This document shows positions 1-6,501 of a DNA stretch of 14,055 nucleotides, one piece after another. The position numbers were made by a program, and so were the translations under genes. The DNA is taken from the NCBI GenBank assembly GCA_934365155.1, contig CAKRMZ010000036.1, positions 1 through 14,055 of the forward strand, given 5' to 3'. Within the stretch, counting starts at the first letter, position 1; every line of letters starts with the position of its first letter. Below the pieces are notes generated by a model. It was given only the letters and a program-made list of their open reading frames with translations, ran no database searches and was not told the origin of the DNA. This stretch comes from an uncultured Eubacteriales bacterium. Its GTDB lineage: Bacteria; Bacillota; Clostridia; Oscillospirales; CAG-272.

Positions 1-2
1 GC

Positions 3-131
3 GCTGCTGCCTGTCCCGTTGAAGCTATCAGCGAGGGCGATACCAAATACGTTATCGATCCGGATGTTTGCATCGAGTGCGGCGCTTGTGCGGACACTTG
101 CCCCGCCGATGCTCCTCATGTGGAGGAATAA
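3..131 (+). CDS. 2[4Fe-4S] ferredoxin, 3' end only
   Basis: The open frame entering from the left edge encodes the last 42 residues of a small clostridial-type ferredoxin, a soluble electron carrier for anaerobic redox enzymes. The visible part starts inside the first cluster motif (the final Cys-Pro, read as AAACPVEAI) and contains the complete second motif CIECGACADTCP, whose four cysteines bind a [4Fe-4S] cluster; it ends in HVEE and a TAA stop. The family is usually about 55-60 residues, so only some 15 N-terminal residues are missing. The gene converges on the ispF reading frame and is followed 30 bases later by a hairpin terminator. Identification is firm; which redox partner it serves cannot be told. 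Confidence 0.93.
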   Translation, partial: AAACPVEAISEGDTKYVIDPDVCIECGACADTCPADAPHVEE

Positions 132-155
132 TTCGTATTTTACGCAAGCCTACCT

Positions 156-205
156 AAAAAAGAAACAGTCCCGTCCTTGCGTCGGGGCTGCTTCTTTTTT
201 TATTT
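156..205. terminator. bidirectional intrinsic terminator between ferredoxin and the convergent - strand gene
   Basis: The arms 161-173 and 183-195 form a 13-position stem with one A-C mismatch and one G-U wobble around a 9-base loop. A run of T follows on the + side (195-201, continuing T-rich to 209). A run of A on the left side (156-161) becomes a U tract when read from the - strand. It can therefore end both the ferredoxin transcript and the leftward transcript, whose stop codon is at 208-210. Confidence 0.85.
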
Positions 206-207
206 TT

Positions 208-306
208 TTAATTGGCCAGATTGGAAAACCTCGTATAGGGGCCGTCATACCGCAGCTTCACCGTTCCCGTCGGGCCGTTTCGCTGTTTGGCGATGATGAC
301 CTCTGC
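208..306 (-). pseudogene. dnaB: C-terminal fragment of replicative DNA helicase DnaB fused to ispF
   Basis: Residues 117-148 of the chimeric frame begin AEVIIAKQRNGPTGTV and end YTRFSNLAN. This matches the conserved C-terminal end of bacterial DnaB (DnaC in Bacillus), where I(A/I)E(I/V)II(A/G)KQRNGP.GTV precedes a short strand with an aromatic...RF.N ending. The KQRNGP stretch belongs to the RecA-like ATPase core of the helicase and has no counterpart in IspF. No other part of dnaB is in the window. The fragment keeps its natural stop codon and is followed by a terminator hairpin, which suggests that bases 1 to about 300 are the genuine 3' flank of a dnaB gene. The family call comes from recognised motifs, not from a database search. 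Confidence 0.82.
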
Positions 307-654
307 AATGTTCTTTCGCATATCAAAGATATACGGAGAAAGCTTAGGCTTCTGTGCGATTAGGGTCGCATCGATATTGACAATATAAAAGCCGCTTTCT
401 TTGATGATTTTGCAGGTTTCTTTCATTAAATACAGGCTGCTGATGCCGGAATAGGCAGGATCACTGTCTGGAAACAATGTTCCGATATCTCCCTTTGCCG
501 CAGCCCCAAGCAAAGCATCAATAATTGCATGGCACAGCACATCAGCGTCTGAATGCCCAAGCAGACCGTGTGTATGCAAAATTTTAACTCCGCCGAGAAT
601 TAAGTCTCGGCTTGAATCTAAGCGATGAACATCATATCCATGTCCGATTCTCAT
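208..654 (-). CDS. ispF: chimeric ORF: 2-C-methyl-D-erythritol 2,4-cyclodiphosphate synthase (IspF) N-terminal part joined in frame to a DnaB tail
   Basis: IspF turns CDP-ME 2-phosphate into MEcPP in the MEP isoprenoid pathway, as a cytosolic trimer with a metal ion. Residues 1-116 are clear IspF: metal ligands D8, H10 and H42 in MRIGHGYDVH and GHSDADVLCH, FPDSDP at 61-66, and the nucleotide-binding stretch IAQKPKL at 99-105. The family normally has about 155-160 residues and continues into a KATTTE...GFTGRGEG segment. Its two threonines, glutamate and arginine contact the CDP/diphosphate and metal. Here that segment is absent; from about residue 117 the frame reads as the C-terminus of DnaB (see separate entry). 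The start is firm: ATG overlaps the ispD stop by 4 bases (ATGA) and has an AAAGGA site upstream. As written, the product should not be a working enzyme (inference). Confidence 0.88.
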   Translation of the reverse strand: MRIGHGYDVHRLDSSRDLILGGVKILHTHGLLGHSDADVLCHAIIDALLGAAAKGDIGTLFPDSDPAYSGISSLYLMKETCKIIKESGFYIVNIDATLIAQKPKLSPYIFDMRKNIAEVIIAKQRNGPTGTVKLRYDGPYTRFSNLAN

Positions 655-1418
655 ATTGATTCTTTCCTTTCTTCGACACTTCTTGCATGCAGAATGCTTT
701 CTGCCAACAGCAAGTCGGTCGGAGTCGTGATTTTGATATTTTCATTTCCGCAGTCCACCGGAGTAACAAAAAATCCAAGCCGTTCCACCAATGCAGAATC
801 ATCGGTTGCCGAAAAGCCATCTTTTTTTGCGGTGTATACTGCGGCCCGATACAATTCGGTTTTAAAAACCTGCGGTGTTGTCGCCAACCGACAAAAATCA
901 CGGTCGATGGTCGACACGATTTGTCCTGTGGTATTCAATGATTTTACAGTGTCGGTACAGATTCGCACGGCGCATGCGGCTCCGCTGTGATATGCTGCGC
1001 CGAGGACATCGGAAATGTTTTTGGGGGTAATCAAGCAACGAACGCCGTCATGAATGGCAACAAACCGACTTTTATCCGATATAGCTCGAAACCCATTGAG
1101 CACGGATTCCGTTCTTGTGCTCCCGCCGGCTGTGATTCGCTTGATTTTCCGAAGGGAATATTTTTTAATGTACTCCTGATAAAGCGGTATTTCTTCTCGC
1201 TTGGATACTAATATAATTTCATCAATATCTTGGCTGTTTTCAAAGTTTAAAAGTGTGTGCACAACCACCGGAATCCCGCGCAGAAGCATGTGCTGCTTTG
1301 TTACGCTGCCTCCCATACGCACGCCGCTTCCGCCTGCTACAATAATTGCCGATGTGAAAGGATGCGGGGCAGAGAAAAGCGAAAACAGTTTGTCTAAAGT
1401 TCGAATAGCTTTCTTCAT
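651..1418 (-). CDS. ispD: 2-C-methyl-D-erythritol 4-phosphate cytidylyltransferase
   Basis: IspD joins MEP and CTP to give CDP-ME, the third step of the MEP pathway, two steps before IspF. The CTP-binding loop AGGSGVRMGGSVTKQ lies at residues 28-42, with R34 and K41 matching the catalytic Arg and Lys. AGGSTRTESV is at 97-106, IHDGVR at 122-127, TDTVK at 155-159 and NIKITTPTDL at 227-236, where K229 corresponds to the conserved substrate-binding Lys. At 255 residues it is about 20 longer than usual because of an N-terminal extension before FTSAIIVAGG. No internal in-frame ATG lies nearer the core, and an AAGGA site sits 11 bases before the chosen ATG, so the extension is probably real. The stop overlaps the ispF start (ATGA), indicating coupled translation. 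Confidence 0.95.
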   Translation of the reverse strand: MKKAIRTLDKLFSLFSAPHPFTSAIIVAGGSGVRMGGSVTKQHMLLRGIPVVVHTLLNFENSQDIDEIILVSKREEIPLYQEYIKKYSLRKIKRITAGGSTRTESVLNGFRAISDKSRFVAIHDGVRCLITPKNISDVLGAAYHSGAACAVRICTDTVKSLNTTGQIVSTIDRDFCRLATTPQVFKTELYRAAVYTAKKDGFSATDDSALVERLGFFVTPVDCGNENIKITTPTDLLLAESILHARSVEERKESI

Positions 1419-1485
1419 TTTCAGTTAAATCCTTAATATTAAAATATACGACCGGTGTATTCATTTTCTAAAATAAATCGGTTTT

Positions 1486-1514
1486 ATTATAGCATAGAAT
1501 AAAATAAAAATCAA
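1486..1514 (-). promoter_or_regulatory. sigma-A promoter for ispD-ispF
   Basis: Read on the - strand, TTGATT (1514-1509) is followed after exactly 17 bases by TATAAT (1491-1486). A TG pair in the extended -10 position (TGC just before TATAAT) strengthens it. The predicted transcript start is near 1479, giving a leader of about 60 bases before ispD. Confidence 0.75.
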
Positions 1515-1530
1515 AATTTTAATTTTTGTT

Positions 1531-1550
1531 TATGGTAGCGCGATACCGTA
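1531..1550. repeat. imperfect 20-base dyad between the divergent promoters
   Basis: TATGGTA and TACCGTA face each other around GCGCGA; 16 of the 20 positions are symmetric, centred between 1540 and 1541. It lies about 17 bases upstream of the ispD -35 box. Its form (two 7-base half sites around a 6-base centre) would suit a dimeric regulator, but no binding protein can be named. Confidence 0.35.
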
Positions 1551-1595
1551 TTCACCAAAGCATCCGTGAAATGCGGAAAACGACCCCTGCACGAA

Positions 1596-1638
1596 AAATT
1601 CAAATTTTCTATATTTTTTTTGCGAAATATTTGAATTT
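1596..1638. repeat. 10-base inverted repeat overlapping the cdaA -35 box
   Basis: AAATTCAAAT (1596-1605) and its exact complement ATTTGAATTT (1629-1638) are separated by 23 bases. The right arm contains the whole TTGAAT -35 element of the cdaA promoter. It could be an operator, but the region is so AT-rich that chance is a fair alternative. Confidence 0.35.
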
Positions 1639-1659
1639 ATTACTGTGATGTGATAAAAT
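1631..1659 (+). promoter_or_regulatory. sigma-A promoter for the cdaA operon
   Basis: TTGAAT (1631-1636) and TAAAAT (1654-1659) are spaced by 17 bases, with TG at 1651-1652 in the extended -10 position. The predicted start is near 1666, leaving a leader of about 75 bases before cdaA. It is the only good promoter seen upstream of the first gene of the nine-gene run. Confidence 0.65.
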
Positions 1660-1741
1660 AATATTAAGCATGTGATAATGTTTTGAGTAAAACTGTATTT
1701 CAAATATCATTGCTTTGAATTTTGAGATGAGGCCAATAATT

Positions 1742-2599
1742 ATGAATGATTTTTTTACTTTAATCAGTAACTGGTTTCACTATATTTTCAATCAGATTAC
1801 ATCGATGTCTGTCACGGATGTAATCGATATTGCTTTGGTTTCTATTATCTTTTTCTATATTTATAAATTTATTCGGGAGCGCCGTGCCGGTAAGCTGATT
1901 ACAGGGGTATTGGTTTTAATTGCCATGCTTCTTTTAAGCCAGTTTCTAAATATGTACGTGCTTCAATTTCTGCTCGAAAATATTATACAAGTCGGACTAA
2001 TTGCCGTTATCATCGTTTTTCAACCGGAATTACGAAGCGCTTTGGAAAAAGTCGGCGGAGAGCCCTTTAAGAGTCTGAAAAACATCGGTGAACAAAAAAG
2101 TTCCGCCTCTGTTATGAACATGATCGATATTTTATGCGAGGCGTCCTGTGAACTTTCAAAAACCAAAACAGGGGCTTTGATCGTAATCGAACGTTCCACT
2201 AAACTCGGCGATATTGCAAAAACCGGCACAATCTTAAATGCAGATGTCAGCACATATTTACTTCGGAATATTTTCTATGATAAAGCTCCTTTGCATGACG
2301 GTGCTGTCGTTATTTCGGATGCAAGAATTTATTCTGCGGGCTGCTTTTTACCGTTGTCATCCAATGCAGAAATGCTCAAAGGAGTTGGCACCCGTCACCG
2401 TGCTGCATTGGGTATGAGCGAAAACAGTGATGCTTTGATTATTGTTGTTTCGGAAGAAACCGGTATCATTTCAATTGCTCTGTCCGGTAAATTGACCAGA
2501 AATTATAATAATAATACTTTAAAGGAAGCCTTAACATTTTATCTTTGTAACGACAAGGGCAGCGGAAAGATATTTAAAAAACGTAAATTCAAGAATTGA
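1742..2599 (+). CDS. cdaA: diadenylate cyclase CdaA (c-di-AMP synthase)
   Basis: CdaA condenses two ATP into cyclic di-AMP, the messenger controlling potassium and osmolyte balance and cell-wall integrity in Firmicutes. The 285-residue product fits the family (about 270-280). Three hydrophobic segments lie at about 26-42, 50-67 and 71-93, anchoring it in the membrane. The cytoplasmic DAC domain follows, with LHDGAVVI carrying the DGA motif at 186-188 and GTRHRAALG carrying the RHR motif at 218-220, the ATP-binding and catalytic signatures. The frame opens further upstream with a TTG at 1715 and an ATG at 1727, but ATG 1742 is preferred: GAGG at 1729-1732 lies 9 bases ahead and the protein then starts with the usual MNDFF-like end. 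It is first in the operon, 21 bases before its regulator gene cdaR. Confidence 0.96.
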   Translation: MNDFFTLISNWFHYIFNQITSMSVTDVIDIALVSIIFFYIYKFIRERRAGKLITGVLVLIAMLLLSQFLNMYVLQFLLENIIQVGLIAVIIVFQPELRSALEKVGGEPFKSLKNIGEQKSSASVMNMIDILCEASCELSKTKTGALIVIERSTKLGDIAKTGTILNADVSTYLLRNIFYDKAPLHDGAVVISDARIYSAGCFLPLSSNAEMLKGVGTRHRAALGMSENSDALIIVVSEETGIISIALSGKLTRNYNNNTLKEALTFYLCNDKGSGKIFKKRKFKN

Positions 2600-2620
2600 T
2601 TTTGAAAGGAGTTCTCATTT

Positions 2621-3946
2621 ATGAAATTCTTTTCCTTATTTCAACAGAAAAAAAATACTACATCTTCTGACAAAGATTCCGATACATCTCAAGCTTCTTC
2701 GCAGCTTCCAGACGAGGTTCGCGTATCCTCAGCAAAGCCTTCCAAGCGTCACAGTGACGGTTTTGCTTTAATCATTTGCGTATTTATTGCCATATGTACC
2801 TGGTTTTATGTTATGAAATTCGACAGTCCGATTTTTGAAAAAGAATTTTCAAATGTACCGATTGTCATTGACGTTTCCAGCCTTCAAAATTCTATTTCGG
2901 TAATAAACGATGAAGCAATGTATGCCGATGTAAAAGTACGGGGCAAAAAATCCGACATCAACCGTTTGACGGTATCGGATTTAGTAGCCTATGCCGATGT
3001 TTCGGACATTACGGAAGCCGGTACCTATACAAAAGAAGTAAAATTCACTCTTCCGAACGGGATTTCCATTGCCAGCCAATATCCCGAAAATGTCAGCATC
3101 TATTTAGAAAAAAGAATATCGAAAACGCTTCCGATTTCTGTGAACCTCACCAATTATACTGTTGCTGCCAATTATATTTTAGGCGAAAACAATTTAACAA
3201 CCGAAAATGTTCTGATTACCGGACCGGAATCGGTATTAAATACGATTACAAAAGCTACCGTCACCATTGAAGGCGGAAATATATCCGAATCTTTTAAGTC
3301 AAACGGAAAGATTCAGCTTTTAAATGAAAACAATGTCCCCGTCAATAATAAATATGTATATACCAATATTTCCGATGTGACCGTCGGTGTAAATGTCTAT
3401 ACGTATAAAAATCTAAAATTAGATGTTCAATACAAATATAATTTTTATAACGACTCCAATGTAAACATTTCTATTTCACCGCAATATGTACGGGTAAAAG
3501 GCTTGGTAGAGGATCTCAGACAGAGAGAGACTCTTACTGTTGCAACCATTGATGAGAAAAAAATAAGCGCAGACGGATTGTATGTTTATTCCATCCCGAC
3601 AGAGGATAACTTGGAAATCGAGGACGGCATTACAAATGCAAATGTAACGATTACACATATCGGCCTTGCAACCGATGTGATTACAACATCGAATATTACC
3701 ACCACCAATATTCCTTCCGGAATCCATTGCAACATTGATACTTCCTATTTGAATATCACTCTCCGGGGCGATGCAAATGCTATTTCCCAAATAAAACCGG
3801 AAGATGTAAATGTGATTGCGGACCTTTCCAATCAATCCGGTGCCAGCGGAACTATTTACGTACCGGTTACGGTATCCGTAAAAGTACCGGGTAACGCCAC
3901 AGTGTATGAAGTGGGTGATTATCGTATTGAGGTCACTCTCTCATGA
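2621..3946 (+). CDS. cdaR: CdaA regulatory protein CdaR (YbbR-domain protein)
   Basis: CdaR is the membrane-anchored partner that modulates CdaA activity. The sequence has a charged, Ser-rich cytoplasmic N-terminus (1-46) and one transmembrane helix (about 47-65, FALIICVFIAICTWFYVM). A long extracellular part follows, made of repeated YbbR-type beta domains of roughly 80-90 residues (about 70-155, 160-245, 250-335 and 340-441), with recurring patterns such as NVSIYLEKR, DVTVGVNVYT and NVTITHIG. At 441 residues it fits the usual 400-480. AAAGGAG lies 9 bases before the ATG. In Bacillus and Listeria the next gene is glmM; here it is replaced by an rseC-family gene that overlaps the cdaR stop by 4 bases. 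Domain boundaries are estimates. Confidence 0.92.
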   Translation: MKFFSLFQQKKNTTSSDKDSDTSQASSQLPDEVRVSSAKPSKRHSDGFALIICVFIAICTWFYVMKFDSPIFEKEFSNVPIVIDVSSLQNSISVINDEAMYADVKVRGKKSDINRLTVSDLVAYADVSDITEAGTYTKEVKFTLPNGISIASQYPENVSIYLEKRISKTLPISVNLTNYTVAANYILGENNLTTENVLITGPESVLNTITKATVTIEGGNISESFKSNGKIQLLNENNVPVNNKYVYTNISDVTVGVNVYTYKNLKLDVQYKYNFYNDSNVNISISPQYVRVKGLVEDLRQRETLTVATIDEKKISADGLYVYSIPTEDNLEIEDGITNANVTITHIGLATDVITTSNITTTNIPSGIHCNIDTSYLNITLRGDANAISQIKPEDVNVIADLSNQSGASGTIYVPVTVSVKVPGNATVYEVGDYRIEVTLS

Positions 3947-4371
3947 CTCTGACTGCAAAAGTTATCAGTACCGACCGCTCTCATGCTACAGTCTTGATTC
4001 AAAACCGCCGCCGTACTTGCGAGGCATGCCATGCCTCGCATATGTGCGGCGATTGCAATTTAACGACCCCAAAAAATCAATCGCCCATTCGGCTTGTCAA
4101 CTCGGTTCATGCAAAAAAAGGGGATACCGTGCTTTTGAGCTTTTGCGCCGCCCGATTCGCTTGGATCTGCTTTTTAACGTTTATTGTACCGTTGCTTCTT
4201 TTCGGGTTAACATATTTTCTTTTCTTTTTCTTCGGATGCATCCGATACGCTTTTTTTGTTGCTTGCTGTACGGCATTACTCTATATGACGGTCTTCATTC
4301 TTTTTCGAAAAAAGCTGCATTTGGAGCGAATTTATAAAATTACGGAAATTATCTTACAGGAGGTCGTATGA
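3943..4371 (+). CDS. RseC/MucC-family membrane protein
   Basis: The 142-residue protein matches the RseC (SoxR-reducing system) family. It has an N-terminal beta-rich domain (1-66, MTLTAKVISTD... ending KKGDTVLLSF) and two hydrophobic helices at about 72-97 and 100-121. Between the beta strands lies a cysteine cluster, C26-x2-C29-x5-C35-x2-C38, typical of the family and suited to binding a metal or an iron-sulfur cluster. In proteobacteria RseC works with the Rsx/Rnf electron-transport complex on SoxR; in Clostridia its role is unknown, and no rnf or soxR gene is visible here. Its start overlaps the cdaR stop and its stop overlaps the recJ start (both ATGA), so translation is probably coupled on both sides. 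The family is quite sure, the function is not. Confidence 0.82.
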   Translation: MTLTAKVISTDRSHATVLIQNRRRTCEACHASHMCGDCNLTTPKNQSPIRLVNSVHAKKGDTVLLSFCAARFAWICFLTFIVPLLLFGLTYFLFFFFGCIRYAFFVACCTALLYMTVFILFRKKLHLERIYKITEIILQEVV

Positions 4372-6497
4372 AATACAATATATGGCGTATTTTGGAGCAA
4401 GACCCTTGTATCATTTCCAAAATATCGGATGAGTGCGGTATTTCGAAAGTTCTGTCTTGTTTATTATATAACCGTTGCATTTTTGATACAGAAGAAGCCA
4501 AACACTTTTTACAGCCTGACATTTATCAGCTTCAGGATCCGTTTTTAATGCCGGATATGCATTTGGCGGTAAGCATAATTCAAAAAGCCCTATCAGAGCA
4601 GAAGCGGATTACTGTATACGGTGACTATGATGTGGATGGAATCACTTCCACAGCAATACTGTATCTTTTTTTAAAAAGCAAAGGCGCGGATATCCATTAC
4701 TATATTCCCGACCGTTTTGACGATGGTTACGGAATGAATATGGATGCCATTCAAAAAATTCACGAAGAGGGAACACAACTGATTATTACGGTTGATAACG
4801 GAATAACTGCTTTGGATGAGGTTGAATATACCCGTTCTTTAGGAATGGATATTGTTATCACCGATCACCATCAGTGCCGTGAGGAACTTCCGAGAGCAAA
4901 TGCGGTAACCAACCCGAAACGTCCGGATTCAAAATATCCATTCTCCGATTTTGCCGGAGTCGGCGTTGTATTTAAGCTTTTATGCGCTTTGGAATTTGCA
5001 TCCGGCACGGACGATATGCAAAAGGCTACTAAAGCGATATTGGACCAGTATTCCGAATTTGTAGCAATCGGTACCATTGCCGACGTAATGCCCCTCAAAG
5101 ATGAAAATCGCTTTTTGGTTAAATACGGCCTGGAACAAATCAAAAATACGAAAAACATCGGCCTCTTTACATTGTTGTGCCGAATCGAAAATCATGAGGC
5201 AGATGTTCATATAAAAGACATCGAGCTATCCAATCGCAAACTGAATTCGTCTTTTATCGGATATACCTTGGCTCCACGTATCAACGCAGCCGGCCGCATC
5301 GGCGATGTCAGAAAGGCAATTGAACTGTTTCTCGCCGATAATTTTGAAAGTGCCGACAAATTGGCTTTGGAATTACTTTCATTCAACCAGATACGTCAAG
5401 CAACGGAATCTAAAATTTTAAGCGAAGCATTGCTCCAACTTCAAGAAACGCCCTCGCTTGCGGACGATGCCGTGATTGTACTGTCAAACGGCCATTGGCA
5501 TCACGGCGTCATTGGAATCGTAGCAGCTAAAATTTGCGATCGGTATCACAAGCCGACGATTCTGATTTCCTTCAGCGACTGCGGTGATGTAGGAAGGGGA
5601 TCCGGACGGAGCGTATCTTCTTTCAATTTAGCCGATGCCTTGGAATATTGCAAAAACGACCTTGTAAAATACGGCGGTCACGATCAAGCGGCAGGCCTTT
5701 CGATATGCTGCGATAAAGTGGATTCCTTTCGCCGCAAAATTAATGAATATGCGGCAAGCATTCTTCAAAACGAAGAAATTAAGAGCGAATGTATCATTGA
5801 CTGCGAGTTGAATCCCGAGGATGTTACCCTTCAGAATATCAGCTCGTTATCTTTACTGGAGCCCTTTGGAAATAATAATAAACTTCCCATTTTTCTTCTG
5901 AGGGGACTGTATATTGAGAATATTTGCGGAGTCGGCTCCAATAAGCATTTAAAAATTACTTTGCGTTACGGCAATATGCGGTTAACGGCGATGTATTTTG
6001 GAATCTCGCCGCAGGATTTTCCGTATTATTGCGGGCAAAAGGTTGATATTATTGCACACTTAGAAATCAATCACTATCGCAATACAGACAGTGTTCAGCT
6101 GAACATTGTCGATATCCGCTCTGCAACCGAATCAAATTCGAATATATATGATCGAATTGAGAATATTAAAAACGGCAAAACGGCGCTTTTTGATCCGTGC
6201 GAGGTTCCGCAAAGAAGCGATTTTGCAGCGATTTATCGCTTTATTCAGCGGCAAATGCGACTGACCGAAAAAAATCCGTATACTGTTTTAATATCCGAAC
6301 TCCTGCAAACCGGCTGTATTACATATGAAAAGGCAGCGATTGTTTTAGAGGTGCTGGATGAGATGGGCATTTGGAGTTATCATCGTATAAACTCTGATAT
6401 GATTGCCATCGATGCGCTTTATAACGGAATCAAGATTGAGCTTGGGCAGTCCAATATTCTCAGTCGTGTGATTCAAAGCTTAAACAAAAAGGACTAA
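4368..6497 (+). CDS. recJ: single-stranded-DNA-specific 5'-3' exonuclease RecJ
   Basis: RecJ digests single-stranded DNA 5' to 3' in recombination, mismatch repair and base-excision repair. DHH motifs are all present: YGDYDVDG (84-91), TVDNG (141-145), TDHH (165-168) and GTIADVMPL (235-243), supplying the aspartates and histidines for two metal ions. LAPRINAAGR is at 301-310. The DHHA1 domain has GHWHHGVIGIVA (375-386), GRGSGRS (409-415) and GGHDQAAG (436-443). An OB-fold-like region spans about 500-590. Beyond it is a C-terminal domain of about 115 residues, as in other Firmicute RecJ proteins, explaining 709 residues against about 577 in E. coli. AGGAGGT lies close (4-5 bases) before the ATG, which overlaps the previous stop. 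The length and OB fold separate it from NrnA/GdpP-type DHH phosphodiesterases that degrade c-di-AMP or pApA. Confidence 0.96.
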   Translation: MKYNIWRILEQDPCIISKISDECGISKVLSCLLYNRCIFDTEEAKHFLQPDIYQLQDPFLMPDMHLAVSIIQKALSEQKRITVYGDYDVDGITSTAILYLFLKSKGADIHYYIPDRFDDGYGMNMDAIQKIHEEGTQLIITVDNGITALDEVEYTRSLGMDIVITDHHQCREELPRANAVTNPKRPDSKYPFSDFAGVGVVFKLLCALEFASGTDDMQKATKAILDQYSEFVAIGTIADVMPLKDENRFLVKYGLEQIKNTKNIGLFTLLCRIENHEADVHIKDIELSNRKLNSSFIGYTLAPRINAAGRIGDVRKAIELFLADNFESADKLALELLSFNQIRQATESKILSEALLQLQETPSLADDAVIVLSNGHWHHGVIGIVAAKICDRYHKPTILISFSDCGDVGRGSGRSVSSFNLADALEYCKNDLVKYGGHDQAAGLSICCDKVDSFRRKINEYAASILQNEEIKSECIIDCELNPEDVTLQNISSLSLLEPFGNNNKLPIFLLRGLYIENICGVGSNKHLKITLRYGNMRLTAMYFGISPQDFPYYCGQKVDIIAHLEINHYRNTDSVQLNIVDIRSATESNSNIYDRIENIKNGKTALFDPCEVPQRSDFAAIYRFIQRQMRLTEKNPYTVLISELLQTGCITYEKAAIVLEVLDEMGIWSYHRINSDMIAIDALYNGIKIELGQSNILSRVIQSLNKKD

Positions 6498-6501
6498 AAT
6501 T

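Larger units (their letters stand above)
1419..1741. other. divergent intergenic region, 323 bases, no gene
   Basis: This spacer separates the leftward ispDF genes from the rightward cdaA operon. It holds the two opposing promoters at 1486-1514 (-) and 1631-1659 (+). Between them, 1531-1594 is noticeably richer in G and C than the very AT-rich flanks and begins with an imperfect dyad. A perfect 10-base inverted repeat overlaps the cdaA -35 box. I see no coding region with a ribosome binding site, and no known riboswitch fold in either short leader. Confidence 0.7.

Noticed and set aside
19..363. 114-residue + strand frame across the ferredoxin end, terminator and ispF
   Set aside because: It overlaps the real ferredoxin frame, crosses a terminator hairpin and has no family features or ribosome binding site.
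1531..1594. A roughly 20-codon - strand frame starting with GTG in the intergenic block
   Set aside because: No ribosome binding site precedes it and the peptide matches nothing I recognise; it is not supported as a gene.
3906..4337. 143-residue + strand frame overlapping cdaR and the rseC-family gene
   Set aside because: It is in a different frame from both; the overlapping genes have family motifs and coupled starts, while this one has none.
4368..6497. RecJ-like gene as a c-di-AMP phosphodiesterase paired with CdaA
   Set aside because: Full RecJ motif set, OB-fold region and Firmicute-type C-terminal domain point to the exonuclease; GdpP-type membrane, PAS and GGDEF parts are absent.
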